A stretch of 23,537 nucleotides of DNA from Bacillota bacterium (GTDB lineage: Bacteria > Bacillota > Desulfotomaculia > Desulfotomaculales > JAJYZD01): NCBI GenBank assembly GCA_021800315.1, contig JAJYZD010000019.1, forward strand, positions 1-23,537. The letters run 5' to 3'. The notes under the pieces were generated by a model. It saw nothing but the letters and a program-made list of their open reading frames with translations. It was not told the origin of the DNA and ran no database searches. Below, one piece after another: positions 1 through 7,410 of the stretch. The first letter of the stretch is position 1; the number at the start of each line of letters is the position of its first letter. Position numbers and translations under genes: made by a program.

Positions 1-1599
1 CTGACCGGCGAAACCGGCGCCGGTAAATCAATCATCATTTCGGCGCTGGATTTGGCCCTGGGCGGCCGGGCCAGCGCGGAGGCCATCCGTACCGGGGAGG
101 AAAAGGCCTCGGTGAGCGCCTGTTTCACCGGCCTGGCCGAAGTGGCCGGACGCCTCCGGGAGGCCGGGGTGGAAATGGAGGACGACCTGCTCCTGCAGCG
201 GGAGGTGTCCAGAAACGGCCGCAACGTCTGCCGGCTCAACGGGCAGATGGTTCCGCTGGCCTTGTACCGGGAAGCCGGACGGGTTCTGGTGGACATGCAC
301 GGCCAGCACGAACAGCACCACCTGACCTTGGCCGAAAAGCGGCTGGATCTCTGCGACCGCTTCGGGGGGACGGCCCTCTTTGACCAGGTGGCACGGTTGG
401 GGCGGGCTTTCGTGGACTGGCAGGAGGCCGCCGCGGTTGTCGCGCGCCTGGCGGCCGAGGAAGCGGACACGCAGAGACGCAAGGCCGAATTGGAGCATTT
501 CCTGAGCGACGTGGACAAACTGGCGCCGCAGCCCGGCGAGGAGCAGGAGTTGGAAAGGGAGCGCCTTTACCTTGGCAACCGGGAGAAAATCGCCTCCCTG
601 CTGTTTGGATCCTGCGAGGTCCTGTACGGCGACGGAGACCACGGCCAGGCCCTTATCGACCTGGTAGGACGGCTGGTAAACGATCTGGGCACCCTGGCCG
701 TTCTGGACGAGAGAGCCGTCCCCCTAGGGGAAGCCATGCGCGAGGCTCTCTGCCTGATCGAGGAAACGGCCCTGGAACTGGCTTCCCTGCGGGACCACCT
801 GGAATTCGAACCGGCAAGGCTGGCCATGATCGAGGAAAGGCTGGACCTTTACGCCCGTTTGCGCCGGCGTTACGGTCATGACGGGGACGCCCTGGTTGCC
901 CGGGCGGAGGAGGCCCGCGGGGAAATTGCCTGTATCGGGGAGCGTTTGACCGGACGGGACCAGGCGGTCCGCCGGGAGCACTCGCTCAAGGAGGAGTATG
1001 AGGCGATCGCCGCCGTCGTGGGCGGTATGAGGCGCGAGGCGGGCTTGCGGCTGGAGGGGGAGGTTACCGGTCGCCTGCGGACCCTGGAAATGGAGAAAGT
1101 GGTGTTCAAGGCCGAATTCGCTCCGGCGGCCGCCGGTCCCCGCGGTCTTGACGCTGTTGACTTCCTCATTTCGCCCAATCCCGGGGAGCCGCTCAAGCCC
1201 TTGAACCGCATCGCTTCCGGTGGAGAACTCTCCCGCGTCATGCTGGCGCTCAAAGCGGTGGTCGCCGACGCCCTCGAAACCCCCACCCTGGTTTTCGACG
1301 AGGTCGACGCCGGCACCGGCGGCGTGGCCCTTAGCGCGGTCGCCGATTGTCTGTCCGCCCTGGGCCTTGTCCGCCAGGTGGTCGTCGTCACCCACGCCGC
1401 CCGGGTGGCCAGCCGGGCGGGGAACCATATCCGGGTTTTCAAGGAGGAACAGGCCGGCCGTACCCATACCGGGGCGCAGGTTCTGGACGAGGACGAGAGG
1501 CTTGACGAGTTGACCCGGATGCTGGGTGGACGCGACGGCGGGAAGGCCGCCCGCGGTCACGCGCAGGCCATGATGGAGGCCGCCCGCCGGACCGGATAA
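1..1599 (+). CDS. recN: DNA repair protein RecN (5'-truncated by window edge)
   Basis: RecN is an SMC-like ATPase that acts early in double-strand break repair by recombination. The frame is already open at base 1 and begins inside the Walker A motif (LTGETGAGKS), so only about the first 30 residues are missing; 532 residues remain, against roughly 555-570 for the family. The middle is a long, charged, heptad-like coiled-coil stretch. The C-terminal half carries the ABC signature (RIASGGELSRVML, near base 1210), Walker B (TLVFDEVDAGTGG, near 1288) and the H-loop region (VVVTHAARVAS). In spore-formers recN lies next to spoIVB and spo0A, as it does here, although four genes are inserted between them. 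Family assignment is firm. Confidence 0.97.
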   Translation: MTGETGAGKSIIISALDLALGGRASAEAIRTGEEKASVSACFTGLAEVAGRLREAGVEMEDDLLLQREVSRNGRNVCRLNGQMVPLALYREAGRVLVDMHGQHEQHHLTLAEKRLDLCDRFGGTALFDQVARLGRAFVDWQEAAAVVARLAAEEADTQRRKAELEHFLSDVDKLAPQPGEEQELERERLYLGNREKIASLLFGSCEVLYGDGDHGQALIDLVGRLVNDLGTLAVLDERAVPLGEAMREALCLIEETALELASLRDHLEFEPARLAMIEERLDLYARLRRRYGHDGDALVARAEEARGEIACIGERLTGRDQAVRREHSLKEEYEAIAAVVGGMRREAGLRLEGEVTGRLRTLEMEKVVFKAEFAPAAAGPRGLDAVDFLISPNPGEPLKPLNRIASGGELSRVMLALKAVVADALETPTLVFDEVDAGTGGVALSAVADCLSALGLVRQVVVVTHAARVASRAGNHIRVFKEEQAGRTHTGAQVLDEDERLDELTRMLGGRDGGKAARGHAQAMMEAARRTG

Positions 1600-1623
1600 G
1601 CTGATGACAGATTGGTCAAGAGG

Positions 1624-1653
1624 TTGCGGAGGGGAAGTTGGCCGCGTTAAAAT
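1624..1653 (+). promoter_or_regulatory. possible sigma-A-like promoter before the SHOCT genes
   Basis: TTGCGG at 1624-1629 and TAAAAT at 1648-1653 are 18 nt apart. The predicted start of transcription would fall almost on the Shine-Dalgarno site at about 1661, leaving a very short leader, so this is a weak call. Confidence 0.3.
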
Positions 1654-1673
1654 ATGGCTGGAGGTGGTAATCG

Positions 1674-1919
1674 ATGTACCCATGGGGCTATTACGGTGCC
1701 AACCTGACTCAGGGGTGGTGGTTGTGGATGACCGGGGGCATGCTGGTCCCGCTGGCCATAGTGGTGCTGGTGATCTGGCTGATTTTCCGCGGTTTCCAAG
1801 GCTGGCCGGGCGGCTCCCGTGCGGAAAATCCTCTGGATATCATCAAGGTCCGCTACGCCCGGGGGGAGATCAGCCGCGAGGAATACGACCGGATGAGGGA
1901 AGAGCTCAAAACGTTATAG
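1674..1919 (+). CDS. small membrane protein with C-terminal SHOCT domain (copy 1)
   Basis: This 81-residue protein has an aromatic N-terminus (YPWGYYGANLTQGWWLW), one transmembrane helix at about residues 22-42 (GMLVPLAIVVLVIWLIF), a Gly-rich linker and a C-terminal SHOCT motif (DIIKVRYARGEISREEYD). SHOCT (short C-terminal) domains are thought to be oligomerisation or interaction modules; the substrate or partner is unknown. The start is supported by GGAGGTGG eight to ten bases upstream. A paralogue with nearly identical DNA in its SHOCT segment follows 66 bp downstream. The function of these proteins is not known; the domain call is secure. Confidence 0.88.
   Translation: MYPWGYYGANLTQGWWLWMTGGMLVPLAIVVLVIWLIFRGFQGWPGGSRAENPLDIIKVRYARGEISREEYDRMREELKTL
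1828..1896 (+). repeat. 69-bp near-perfect direct repeat, copy 1 (SHOCT segment)
   Basis: These 69 bases match 2110-2178 with a single mismatch (a/c in the Ile/Leu codon). They encode the SHOCT tail of each paralogue, while the transmembrane halves of the two genes differ much more. Confidence 0.95.
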
Positions 1920-1923
1920 GAGC

Positions 1924-1949
1924 GGCGCCCGTCCTACGGGACGGGCGCC
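1924..1949 (+). other. strong GC hairpin between the two SHOCT genes
   Basis: GGCGCCCGTCC at 1924-1934 pairs perfectly over 11 bp with GGACGGGCGCC at 1939-1949 around a TACG loop. It begins four bases after the stop of the first SHOCT gene. There is no T-tract, so it is not a canonical intrinsic terminator; it could protect the upstream mRNA 3' end or cause partial termination. Confidence 0.7.
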
Positions 1950-1985
1950 CGCTCGGCCGCAACGGTTGCAGAGGAGGAAAAACCG

Positions 1986-2225
1986 GTGTTCTTAATCGTC
2001 TGGCTGGTTTGGTTGGTCCTGCGTCTTCTTGTCCCGCTGGCCGTTCTGGCACTGGTGGTCTGGCTGGTGGTCCGGGCCGTAAAGGGCGGCCGGGGCGGTT
2101 CCCGTCAGGATCCTCTGGATATCCTCAAGGTCCGCTACGCCCGGGGGGAGATCAGCCGCGAGGAATACGACCGGATGAAAAACGAGTTGGGAGAAGGTCC
2201 GCCGAAAAACATCCTTAAGCCCTGA
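1986..2225 (+). CDS. small membrane protein with C-terminal SHOCT domain (copy 2)
   Basis: This 79-residue protein starts at GTG, preceded by GAGGAGG with good spacing. Its N-terminal 30 residues are one very hydrophobic segment (LIVWLVWLVLRLLVPLAVL and on), long enough for one long or two short membrane helices. A basic Gly/Arg linker and a SHOCT tail (DILKVRYARGEISREEYD) follow. Unlike copy 1 it lacks the aromatic N-terminus and has a short extension after SHOCT (GEGPPKNILKP). The near identity of the SHOCT DNA points to recent duplication or gene conversion. Cellular role unknown. Confidence 0.87.
   Translation: MFLIVWLVWLVLRLLVPLAVLALVVWLVVRAVKGGRGGSRQDPLDILKVRYARGEISREEYDRMKNELGEGPPKNILKP
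2110..2178 (+). repeat. 69-bp near-perfect direct repeat, copy 2 (SHOCT segment)
   Basis: Second copy of the 1828-1896 sequence, offset by 282 bp, with one mismatch in 69. Confidence 0.95.
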
Positions 2226-2299
2226 ATTCGTCTCACCGGGCAGGGTTTCGGCCGGCGGCGGAGAATGTTTTCAGTACGAATTCATTTGGAAAGGAGTCG

Positions 2300-3922
2300 G
2301 TGACCGTCATCAGTCTCAGTCGCACGACCTTCTACGAACCGCTGAGTCCTTTGAGCTTCCTGCGACGTAGCGCCGCGGTGTTTCCCGGTAAAACCGCGGT
2401 GGTTCACCGGGACAGCCGCTATACCTATAGCGAGTTCCATGACCGGGTGAACCGCCTGGCCAGCGCCCTGCGCCGGGAGGGCGTCACGCGGGGGGACAAG
2501 GTGGCCTTCATCTGTCCTAATATTCCGCCCATGCTGGAGGCCCACTACGGGGTACCCCTTTTGGGAGCGGCTCTCGTCAGCGTCAACATAAGGCTGGCTT
2601 CCGGAGAGATCGCTTACATTCTTAACCATTCCGACGCCAAAATAGTGTTCGTTGACAGTGAATTCGCTCCCCTGGTGGCCGGAATCAGGGATCAACTGAG
2701 CGGCGTACGCCTGGTGGTCAACATTCGGGATGTCGAAGGGGGTATTCTCCTTCCGGGTCCCGAATACGAGGAGTTCCTCGCCGGCGGGTCGCCCGAGCCG
2801 CTCCCCGCAGACGTCGGGGACGAGATGGAGAACATGACCATCAACTATACCAGCGGCACCACAGGCCTGCCCAAGGGAGTCATGTATCACCACCGGGGGG
2901 CTTACCTTAACGCCCTGGGCGAGGCCCTGGAGCACAAGATGGACTCCGGCTCGGTCTATCTCTGGACCCTGCCCATGTTCCACTGCAACGGCTGGTGCTT
3001 CACCTGGGCCGTGACCGCCGTGGGGGGCACCCACGTGTGCCTGCGGCGGGTGGTTCCCGAAGAGATCTACCGCCTGGTCGAGGCGGAAGGCGTCACCCAC
3101 CTCTGCGCGGCTCCCACCGTGCTGGTATCCATGGCCAATTACCCGCGGGCCCGGGAGTGCCGGATGAAAACGCGGTTGCAGGTTATTACCGCGGGCGCCC
3201 CGCCCGCCCCTACGGTCATCAGGGACATGGAGTCCCTGGGGGCCGAAGTGACCCAGGTCTACGGGCTGACCGAGGTCTACGGACCGCATACGGTCTGCGA
3301 GTGGCACAGGGAGTGGAACGGTCTGGCGGTGGACGAAAGGGCGAACATCAAGGCCCGGCAGGGCGTCGCCTACATCACCTCCGAGTTCGTCCGGGTGGTT
3401 GACCCGCGGACCATGGAGGACGTGCCCCGGGACGGGCGGACCATCGGCGAGATCGTCATGCGGGGCAACAACGTAATGCTGGGCTACTACAAGCAGCCGG
3501 GTGACACGGACAAGGCGTTTGCCGGCGGCTGGTTCCACAGCGGCGATCTGGCCGTGACCCATCCCGACGGTTATATCGAAATCAAGGACCGGATGAAGGA
3601 CATCATCATCAGCGGCGGCGAAAACATCTCCACCGTGGAAGTGGAAAACTGCATTTACCAGCACCCGGACGTCCTGGAAGTCGCGGTGGTCGCCGTGCCG
3701 GACGACAAGTGGGGCGAGGTGCCCAAGGCCTTCGTGGTGCCCAAGGCCGGCACCGCTCCTACGGCGGAAGACATCATGAACTTCTGCCGGGAACGCATCG
3801 CCCGCTTCAAGGTGCCGAAAGCGGTGGAGTTCGGGGATCTGCCCAAAACCTCCACGGGCAAGATCATGAAGTACGTGCTGCGCAACAAGGAATGGGCCGG
3901 ACGGGAGAAAAAGGTCAATTGA
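2300..3922 (+). CDS. AMP-forming acyl-CoA ligase (fatty-acyl/medium-chain type)
   Basis: This 540-residue enzyme of the ANL superfamily activates a carboxylic acid as acyl-AMP and then transfers it to CoA. The family signatures appear in order: the P-loop-like motif YTSGTTGLPKGVMYHHRG (near base 2850), the substrate-pocket and A5 region QVYGLTEVYGP (near 3256), the hinge region GWFHSGDLAV...DGYIEIKDRMKD (near 3530), SGGENIS, and the C-terminal catalytic lysine motif PKTSTGKIMKYVLRNK (near 3841). The sequence resembles the long/medium-chain FadD or DmdB-like branch more than acetyl-CoA synthetase, but the substrate cannot be read from sequence. It starts at GTG behind AAGGAG at about 2290. It is probably not functionally linked to recN or spoIVB. 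Confidence 0.93.
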   Translation: MTVISLSRTTFYEPLSPLSFLRRSAAVFPGKTAVVHRDSRYTYSEFHDRVNRLASALRREGVTRGDKVAFICPNIPPMLEAHYGVPLLGAALVSVNIRLASGEIAYILNHSDAKIVFVDSEFAPLVAGIRDQLSGVRLVVNIRDVEGGILLPGPEYEEFLAGGSPEPLPADVGDEMENMTINYTSGTTGLPKGVMYHHRGAYLNALGEALEHKMDSGSVYLWTLPMFHCNGWCFTWAVTAVGGTHVCLRRVVPEEIYRLVEAEGVTHLCAAPTVLVSMANYPRARECRMKTRLQVITAGAPPAPTVIRDMESLGAEVTQVYGLTEVYGPHTVCEWHREWNGLAVDERANIKARQGVAYITSEFVRVVDPRTMEDVPRDGRTIGEIVMRGNNVMLGYYKQPGDTDKAFAGGWFHSGDLAVTHPDGYIEIKDRMKDIIISGGENISTVEVENCIYQHPDVLEVAVVAVPDDKWGEVPKAFVVPKAGTAPTAEDIMNFCRERIARFKVPKAVEFGDLPKTSTGKIMKYVLRNKEWAGREKKVN

Positions 3923-3943
3923 GGTTTTCGGGCGGAGCCGGCG

Positions 3944-3968
3944 GGGCGCCGGGAGCGATCCGGCGCCC
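3944..3968 (+). other. GC-rich hairpin after the acyl-CoA ligase gene
   Basis: GGGCGCCGG (3944-3952) pairs perfectly with CCGGCGCCC (3960-3968) around a 7-nt loop in the 69-bp gap before the transporter gene. No T-tract follows. It resembles the hairpin at 1924-1949, sharing a GGCGCC core. Confidence 0.6.
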
Positions 3969-3991
3969 TCCTTCGGGCGGGGGGAAGGGCT

Positions 3992-4882
3992 GTGACCGCG
4001 GTAAACAAGGGAATCATGCTCGTCGCCCTGTCCGCCGCCGGGTTCGGATTGATGCCGGTTATGGCCTTGTACGCTTACGCGTCCGGCCTGAACGTGTCCA
4101 CGCTGCTCTTCCTGCGCTTTTCCCTGGCCGCCGTGATCCTGTTTGGATATTTGTTCGTTAACGGAAAAAGCGGATTCCTTAATCTTACATGGAGGCGGAT
4201 GGGCCTCTTCTTCTTACTCGGCGGGGTTTTCTACGCGTTGCAATCCTTCTTCTATTTTTCCGCCATCCGCTACATGCCGGTTCCCCTGGCTGTGCCGGTT
4301 TTCTACATGTATCCGGTGTTTGTAGCGATCATTTCCCACTTTATCAACGGGGAACGGTTGGCGAAAGGCGTGGTGGTCGCGATCGCCGTTTGCCTGCTGG
4401 GTGTGGTCCTGGTAGTCGGCCGTCCCGGCGGGGATTTGAAGCCGGCCGGCGTATTCTACGCCGCGGGCGCGGCCGCCGTCTACTCGTTCTATATCCTGAT
4501 CGGCAACCGGGTGGCGTTGAACGCGCCTCCGGTTACGGCCGCCTCCTTTATAACCCTGTTCGCCTCGCTGTCTTTTCTGACCACGGGGTTTTCGACCGGC
4601 ACGCTTCATTTCCGCCTGGCCGGCTGGCTGCCGGTTTTAGGTATAGCGGTCGTCTCGACCGCCATGCCGGTCTTCAGCTTTCTGGCCGGCATGAATGCCA
4701 CCGGGCCGACCAGGGCTTCGGTCATCAGCATGCTGGAGCCCGTCGTCAGCATCGTTGGTTCCCTGGTGGTGTTGCAGCAAAATATGACCCTGGTCCAGGC
4801 CGCGGGTGGCCTGACGGTTTTGACCGGAGCGGTTTCGGTCGTTTTGGCCACCGGAAAGGCCGGAAGCGGAAAAAAGACGTAA
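3992..4882 (+). CDS. EamA/DMT-family permease
   Basis: This 296-residue integral membrane protein has about ten hydrophobic segments and two tandem EamA halves. The first half begins GIMLVALSAAGFGLMPVMALYAY and contains the typical R-F-x-x-A-A segment (FLRFSLAAVILFGYLF); the second repeats the fold after about residue 150, ending with SMLEPVVSIVGSLVVLQQN, a hallmark of DMT exporters. These carriers move small metabolites or amino acids out of the cell; the substrate is not predictable. The GTG at 3992 is preceded by a purine-rich GGGGGAAGGG. It may be cotranscribed with the ligase gene, although a hairpin lies between them. Confidence 0.92.
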   Translation: MTAVNKGIMLVALSAAGFGLMPVMALYAYASGLNVSTLLFLRFSLAAVILFGYLFVNGKSGFLNLTWRRMGLFFLLGGVFYALQSFFYFSAIRYMPVPLAVPVFYMYPVFVAIISHFINGERLAKGVVVAIAVCLLGVVLVVGRPGGDLKPAGVFYAAGAAAVYSFYILIGNRVALNAPPVTAASFITLFASLSFLTTGFSTGTLHFRLAGWLPVLGIAVVSTAMPVFSFLAGMNATGPTRASVISMLEPVVSIVGSLVVLQQNMTLVQAAGGLTVLTGAVSVVLATGKAGSGKKT

Positions 4883-5163
4883 AGCCAACTGTAAATACAT
4901 CCCTGGCTACCCGGCTGGTTTCCATCCTTCGGTGAACGGCCCCTCTTTCGATTTTTTCCAGCCAAATCCCACCACCTATACGTCTAAACGACGGAAACAG
5001 CCCGTTTTTCAGCCATAAAGCAGACAATTTACAGATACTCCAACATCTTTACAGGATGGCCGGACTTTTGTCTGGGTATCTTAATAATGCTTCAGTTATC
5101 ACGGAAAATCAAGCTCTATCTCTGCTGACGGATATTCCGTGAAGGGGGTGGCTCGCCAGGAAA

Positions 5164-6294
5164 TTGGTAAAAAAGGTGCTGACGGGACTGTTACTGGCCC
5201 TGTGCCTGACGGCTGGTTCGCTGACCGGGCTTGACCCCGGCGACCTGCGGATGGGCCTGTCCGGTCCGCGCGGGACGACGGTGGAAACCGCAGGGCCGGT
5301 CCGGGTATATCCGGGTGGTGAATCCATCGGCGTTTTGTGGAAGACCGGCCGCCTGGCCGTGAGCGGATACGCCCCGCTGCGAATGGACAACGGCCGTTAC
5401 GTATGTCCGGCGGCCGAGGCCGGCATAACGCCGGGTGACATCCTTCTCTCCGTAAACGGGCGAAAAGTCGGCGATCCGGAGACAGCCGCCGCCCTGATTG
5501 ATCGCGGCGGGGGCGGGACGGTCAGGCTGGAACTGCGCAGAGGCAAAAAGATCGTCAAGGCGGCCGTCAAGCCGGTGCGGTGCCGGGCCACCTCCCGCTA
5601 CAGGATCGGTCTCCTCCTGCGGGACGGAGCGGCCGGGATCGGAACTCTCACTTTTTTCGATGCCCGGACGCACCGCTACGCGGCCGTCGGCCATCCGTTG
5701 ACCCCGGAGGAAGAGGGTTTGTCCTCAGCCAAAACCGGATGGCTTATGGAGACCAGGATCGAGGGGATAGTTCCCGGCCAAAAAGGTCAGCCCGGGGAAA
5801 AGGTGGGCCTGTTTCTCTTCCCCGGGAACCCGTTGGGCAATATCGAGAGCAGCAATCGCTACGGCATATTCGGGAGTTTGAGCCGCTTGCCGGCGACAAC
5901 GGGGTCTCCTGTGCCGGTGGCGACGGCTTCCCAGGTTCACACCGGGCCCTGCGAGATTCTGACGGTAGTGCAAGGACAGAAGGTAGAGCGCTTTGCCGCG
6001 GAGATTCTCTGGGTCCGGCCGGGAGCTCACGCTTCCGGCCGGGGGCTGGGCCTCAGAATAACGGATCCGCGTCTTTTATCCCTGGCGGGCGGTATCGTAC
6101 AGGGTATGAGCGGTAGTCCCGTCGTACAGGACGGACTCTTGGCCGGAGCGGTTTCCCATGTTTTTCTGCACGATCCCACCCGCGGGTTCGGGGTGCTGGC
6201 CGAGTGGATGCTTTCCCCGGCCGGCTTTTTTTGTATTTTTTTCCGGGTGGTTGGAGGGGCATTCGGGCTTGCCCCTGCGATTTTTAACAGGTAG
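5164..6294 (+). CDS. spoIVB: stage IV sporulation protein B, signalling serine peptidase
   Basis: SpoIVB is the S55 protease secreted by the forespore that triggers pro-sigma-K processing in the mother cell. An N-terminal hydrophobic segment (VLTGLLLALCLTAGSL) is the export signal or anchor. A PDZ domain covers about residues 75-135 (AEAGITPGDILLSVNGRKV). The peptidase domain has its histidine in AVGHPL (H177) and its serine in VQGMSGSPVV (S316), followed by the diagnostic HVFLHDPTRGFGVLAEWML. The start is TTG, because the nearest ATG is far inside; AGGGGGTG lies about 14 nt upstream. After the usual end (EWML) the frame continues about 25 residues as a hydrophobic tail encoded across two T7 runs. 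Spo0A follows, as in other spore-formers. Confidence 0.95.
   Translation: MVKKVLTGLLLALCLTAGSLTGLDPGDLRMGLSGPRGTTVETAGPVRVYPGGESIGVLWKTGRLAVSGYAPLRMDNGRYVCPAAEAGITPGDILLSVNGRKVGDPETAAALIDRGGGGTVRLELRRGKKIVKAAVKPVRCRATSRYRIGLLLRDGAAGIGTLTFFDARTHRYAAVGHPLTPEEEGLSSAKTGWLMETRIEGIVPGQKGQPGEKVGLFLFPGNPLGNIESSNRYGIFGSLSRLPATTGSPVPVATASQVHTGPCEILTVVQGQKVERFAAEILWVRPGAHASGRGLGLRITDPRLLSLAGGIVQGMSGSPVVQDGLLAGAVSHVFLHDPTRGFGVLAEWMLSPAGFFCIFFRVVGGAFGLAPAIFNR
6255..6285 (+). terminator. possible weak terminator overlapping the spoIVB 3' end
   Basis: AGGGGCA (6255-6261) pairs with TGCCCCT (6270-6276) and is followed after four bases by TTTTT. It lies inside the last codons of spoIVB. The stem is short, so leakage into spo0A is likely. 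Confidence 0.35.
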
Positions 6295-6333
6295 CGGCTT
6301 GGGACGCTGGAATTTGCAGGTTATTTTCTTAGC

Positions 6334-6359
6334 AGGAGTTTCCTGGCGGGCGGCGAAAA
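6334..6359 (+). promoter_or_regulatory. spo0A: possible sigma-H promoter of spo0A
   Basis: AGGAGTT at 6334-6340 resembles the sigma-H -35 box (AGGAWWT). Thirteen bases later CGAAAA (6354-6359) partly resembles the -10 box (HGAAT). In Bacillus the sporulation promoter of spo0A is sigma-H dependent, which makes the position sensible. The -10 match is imperfect. No clear 0A box was found by eye. Confidence 0.33.
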
Positions 6360-6392
6360 CCCCAATATGATCATTAATAAGGGGTAGATAAA

Positions 6393-7160
6393 ATGGCCAA
6401 ACGAGTCATCAGAGTTTTGATCGCCGATGATAACCGGGAATTTTGCGAACTCCTGAAGGAATTCTTCGCTCACCAGGAGGGCTTCAGCCTCTGCGGTACC
6501 GCCTACAACGGTCTGGAGGCCCTGGAGATCATCAGGGAGCAAAATCCCGACGTTCTGGTACTTGACATAATCATGCCGCATCTGGACGGCATCGGGGTTT
6601 TGGAGAAACTGGTCATCTCCGGCCTGCCCAGGCCCAAGGTCATAATGCTCACCGCTTTCGGGCAGGAAACCGTAACCCAGAGGGCGGTCGAACTGGGGGC
6701 CGACTATTACATCCTCAAACCCTTCGACTTCACCGTCCTGGCCAGCCGCATCCGCCAACTGGCGGACGGGGTGACGGTGGCCCAGTACATTACCGGCGTC
6801 AAGCCGAAAAACCTTGATGTCGCGGTAACCAACCTCATTCACGAGATGGGCGTACCGGCCCATATCAAGGGCTACAACTACCTGCGCGACGCCATCCTGA
6901 TGGTGGTGGACGAAGTCACCCTCCTGGGTGCCGTCACCAAAGAACTCTATCCCACGATCGCCATGAAGTACCAGACGACCCCGAGCCGGGTTGAGAGGGC
7001 CATCCGGCACGCCATCGAATTGGCCTGGGACAGGGGCAACGTGGACATGATGACCAAGTTCTTCGGCTATACCATCAACCTGGAAAGGGGAAAACCCACC
7101 AACTCCGAATTCATTGCCATGGTGGCGGACAAGCTACGGATCGAAGCGAAAGTGAGTTAG
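6393..7160 (+). CDS. spo0A: sporulation master regulator Spo0A
   Basis: This 255-residue response regulator is the master switch for entry into sporulation. The receiver domain has the acidic pair D12-D13 (IADDNREF), the phosphoacceptor D58 (VLDIIMPHLDG), T87 (LTAFGQ) and K109 (ILKPFD). The C-terminal DNA-binding domain contains the very conserved recognition region TTPSRVERAIRHAIELAWDR near the end, followed by TINLERGKPTNSEFIAM. Length matches the family. The ATG follows a weak AAGGGG site at about 6380. A strong intrinsic terminator closes the transcript at 7245-7294. Identification is certain. Confidence 0.98.
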   Translation: MAKRVIRVLIADDNREFCELLKEFFAHQEGFSLCGTAYNGLEALEIIREQNPDVLVLDIIMPHLDGIGVLEKLVISGLPRPKVIMLTAFGQETVTQRAVELGADYYILKPFDFTVLASRIRQLADGVTVAQYITGVKPKNLDVAVTNLIHEMGVPAHIKGYNYLRDAILMVVDEVTLLGAVTKELYPTIAMKYQTTPSRVERAIRHAIELAWDRGNVDMMTKFFGYTINLERGKPTNSEFIAMVADKLRIEAKVS

Positions 7161-7244
7161 CCGTCTCAAAGCGGCAGGGGCGTTCAAGGGGAAGGCCGGA
7201 GCTGAGCGGTGCACGGGAAAGCTGCTTTGGCGCCTGCCAATACG

Positions 7245-7294
7245 GATTGCTCTTTCTCCGATACTTTTCCGGGAGAGGGAGCAATCTTTGTTTT
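7245..7294 (+). terminator. intrinsic terminator downstream of spo0A
   Basis: The arm at 7245-7259 (GATTGCTCTTTCTCC) pairs with 7272-7286 over 15 bp, counting two G-U pairs. TTTGTTTT follows directly at 7287-7294. This is a textbook Rho-independent terminator. Confidence 0.88.
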
Positions 7295-7330
7295 CAGCGG
7301 TGAAAACGGCTGTCAACCTTTGGTGTCCCG

Positions 7331-7391
7331 CCCGGCCGCTATTTGGGTTCTGCTTTTTCGACCGGGCCGGGTTGTCGGTCCGGCCGTTTTT
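7331..7391 (+). promoter_or_regulatory. attenuator-like leader before the M20 peptidase gene
   Basis: GGCCGG (7365-7370) can pair with CCGGCC (7380-7385), followed by GTTTTT, which gives a terminator-like hairpin. The same 5' arm, GGCCGGG (7365-7371), can instead pair with the upstream CCCGGCC (7331-7337), which would prevent it. The two structures are mutually exclusive, as in attenuators. The peptidase Shine-Dalgarno begins about 15 bases further on. The stems are short, so this is only a candidate. Confidence 0.4.
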
Positions 7392-7410
7392 GGGTAGAAT
7401 TAACCGGGAG

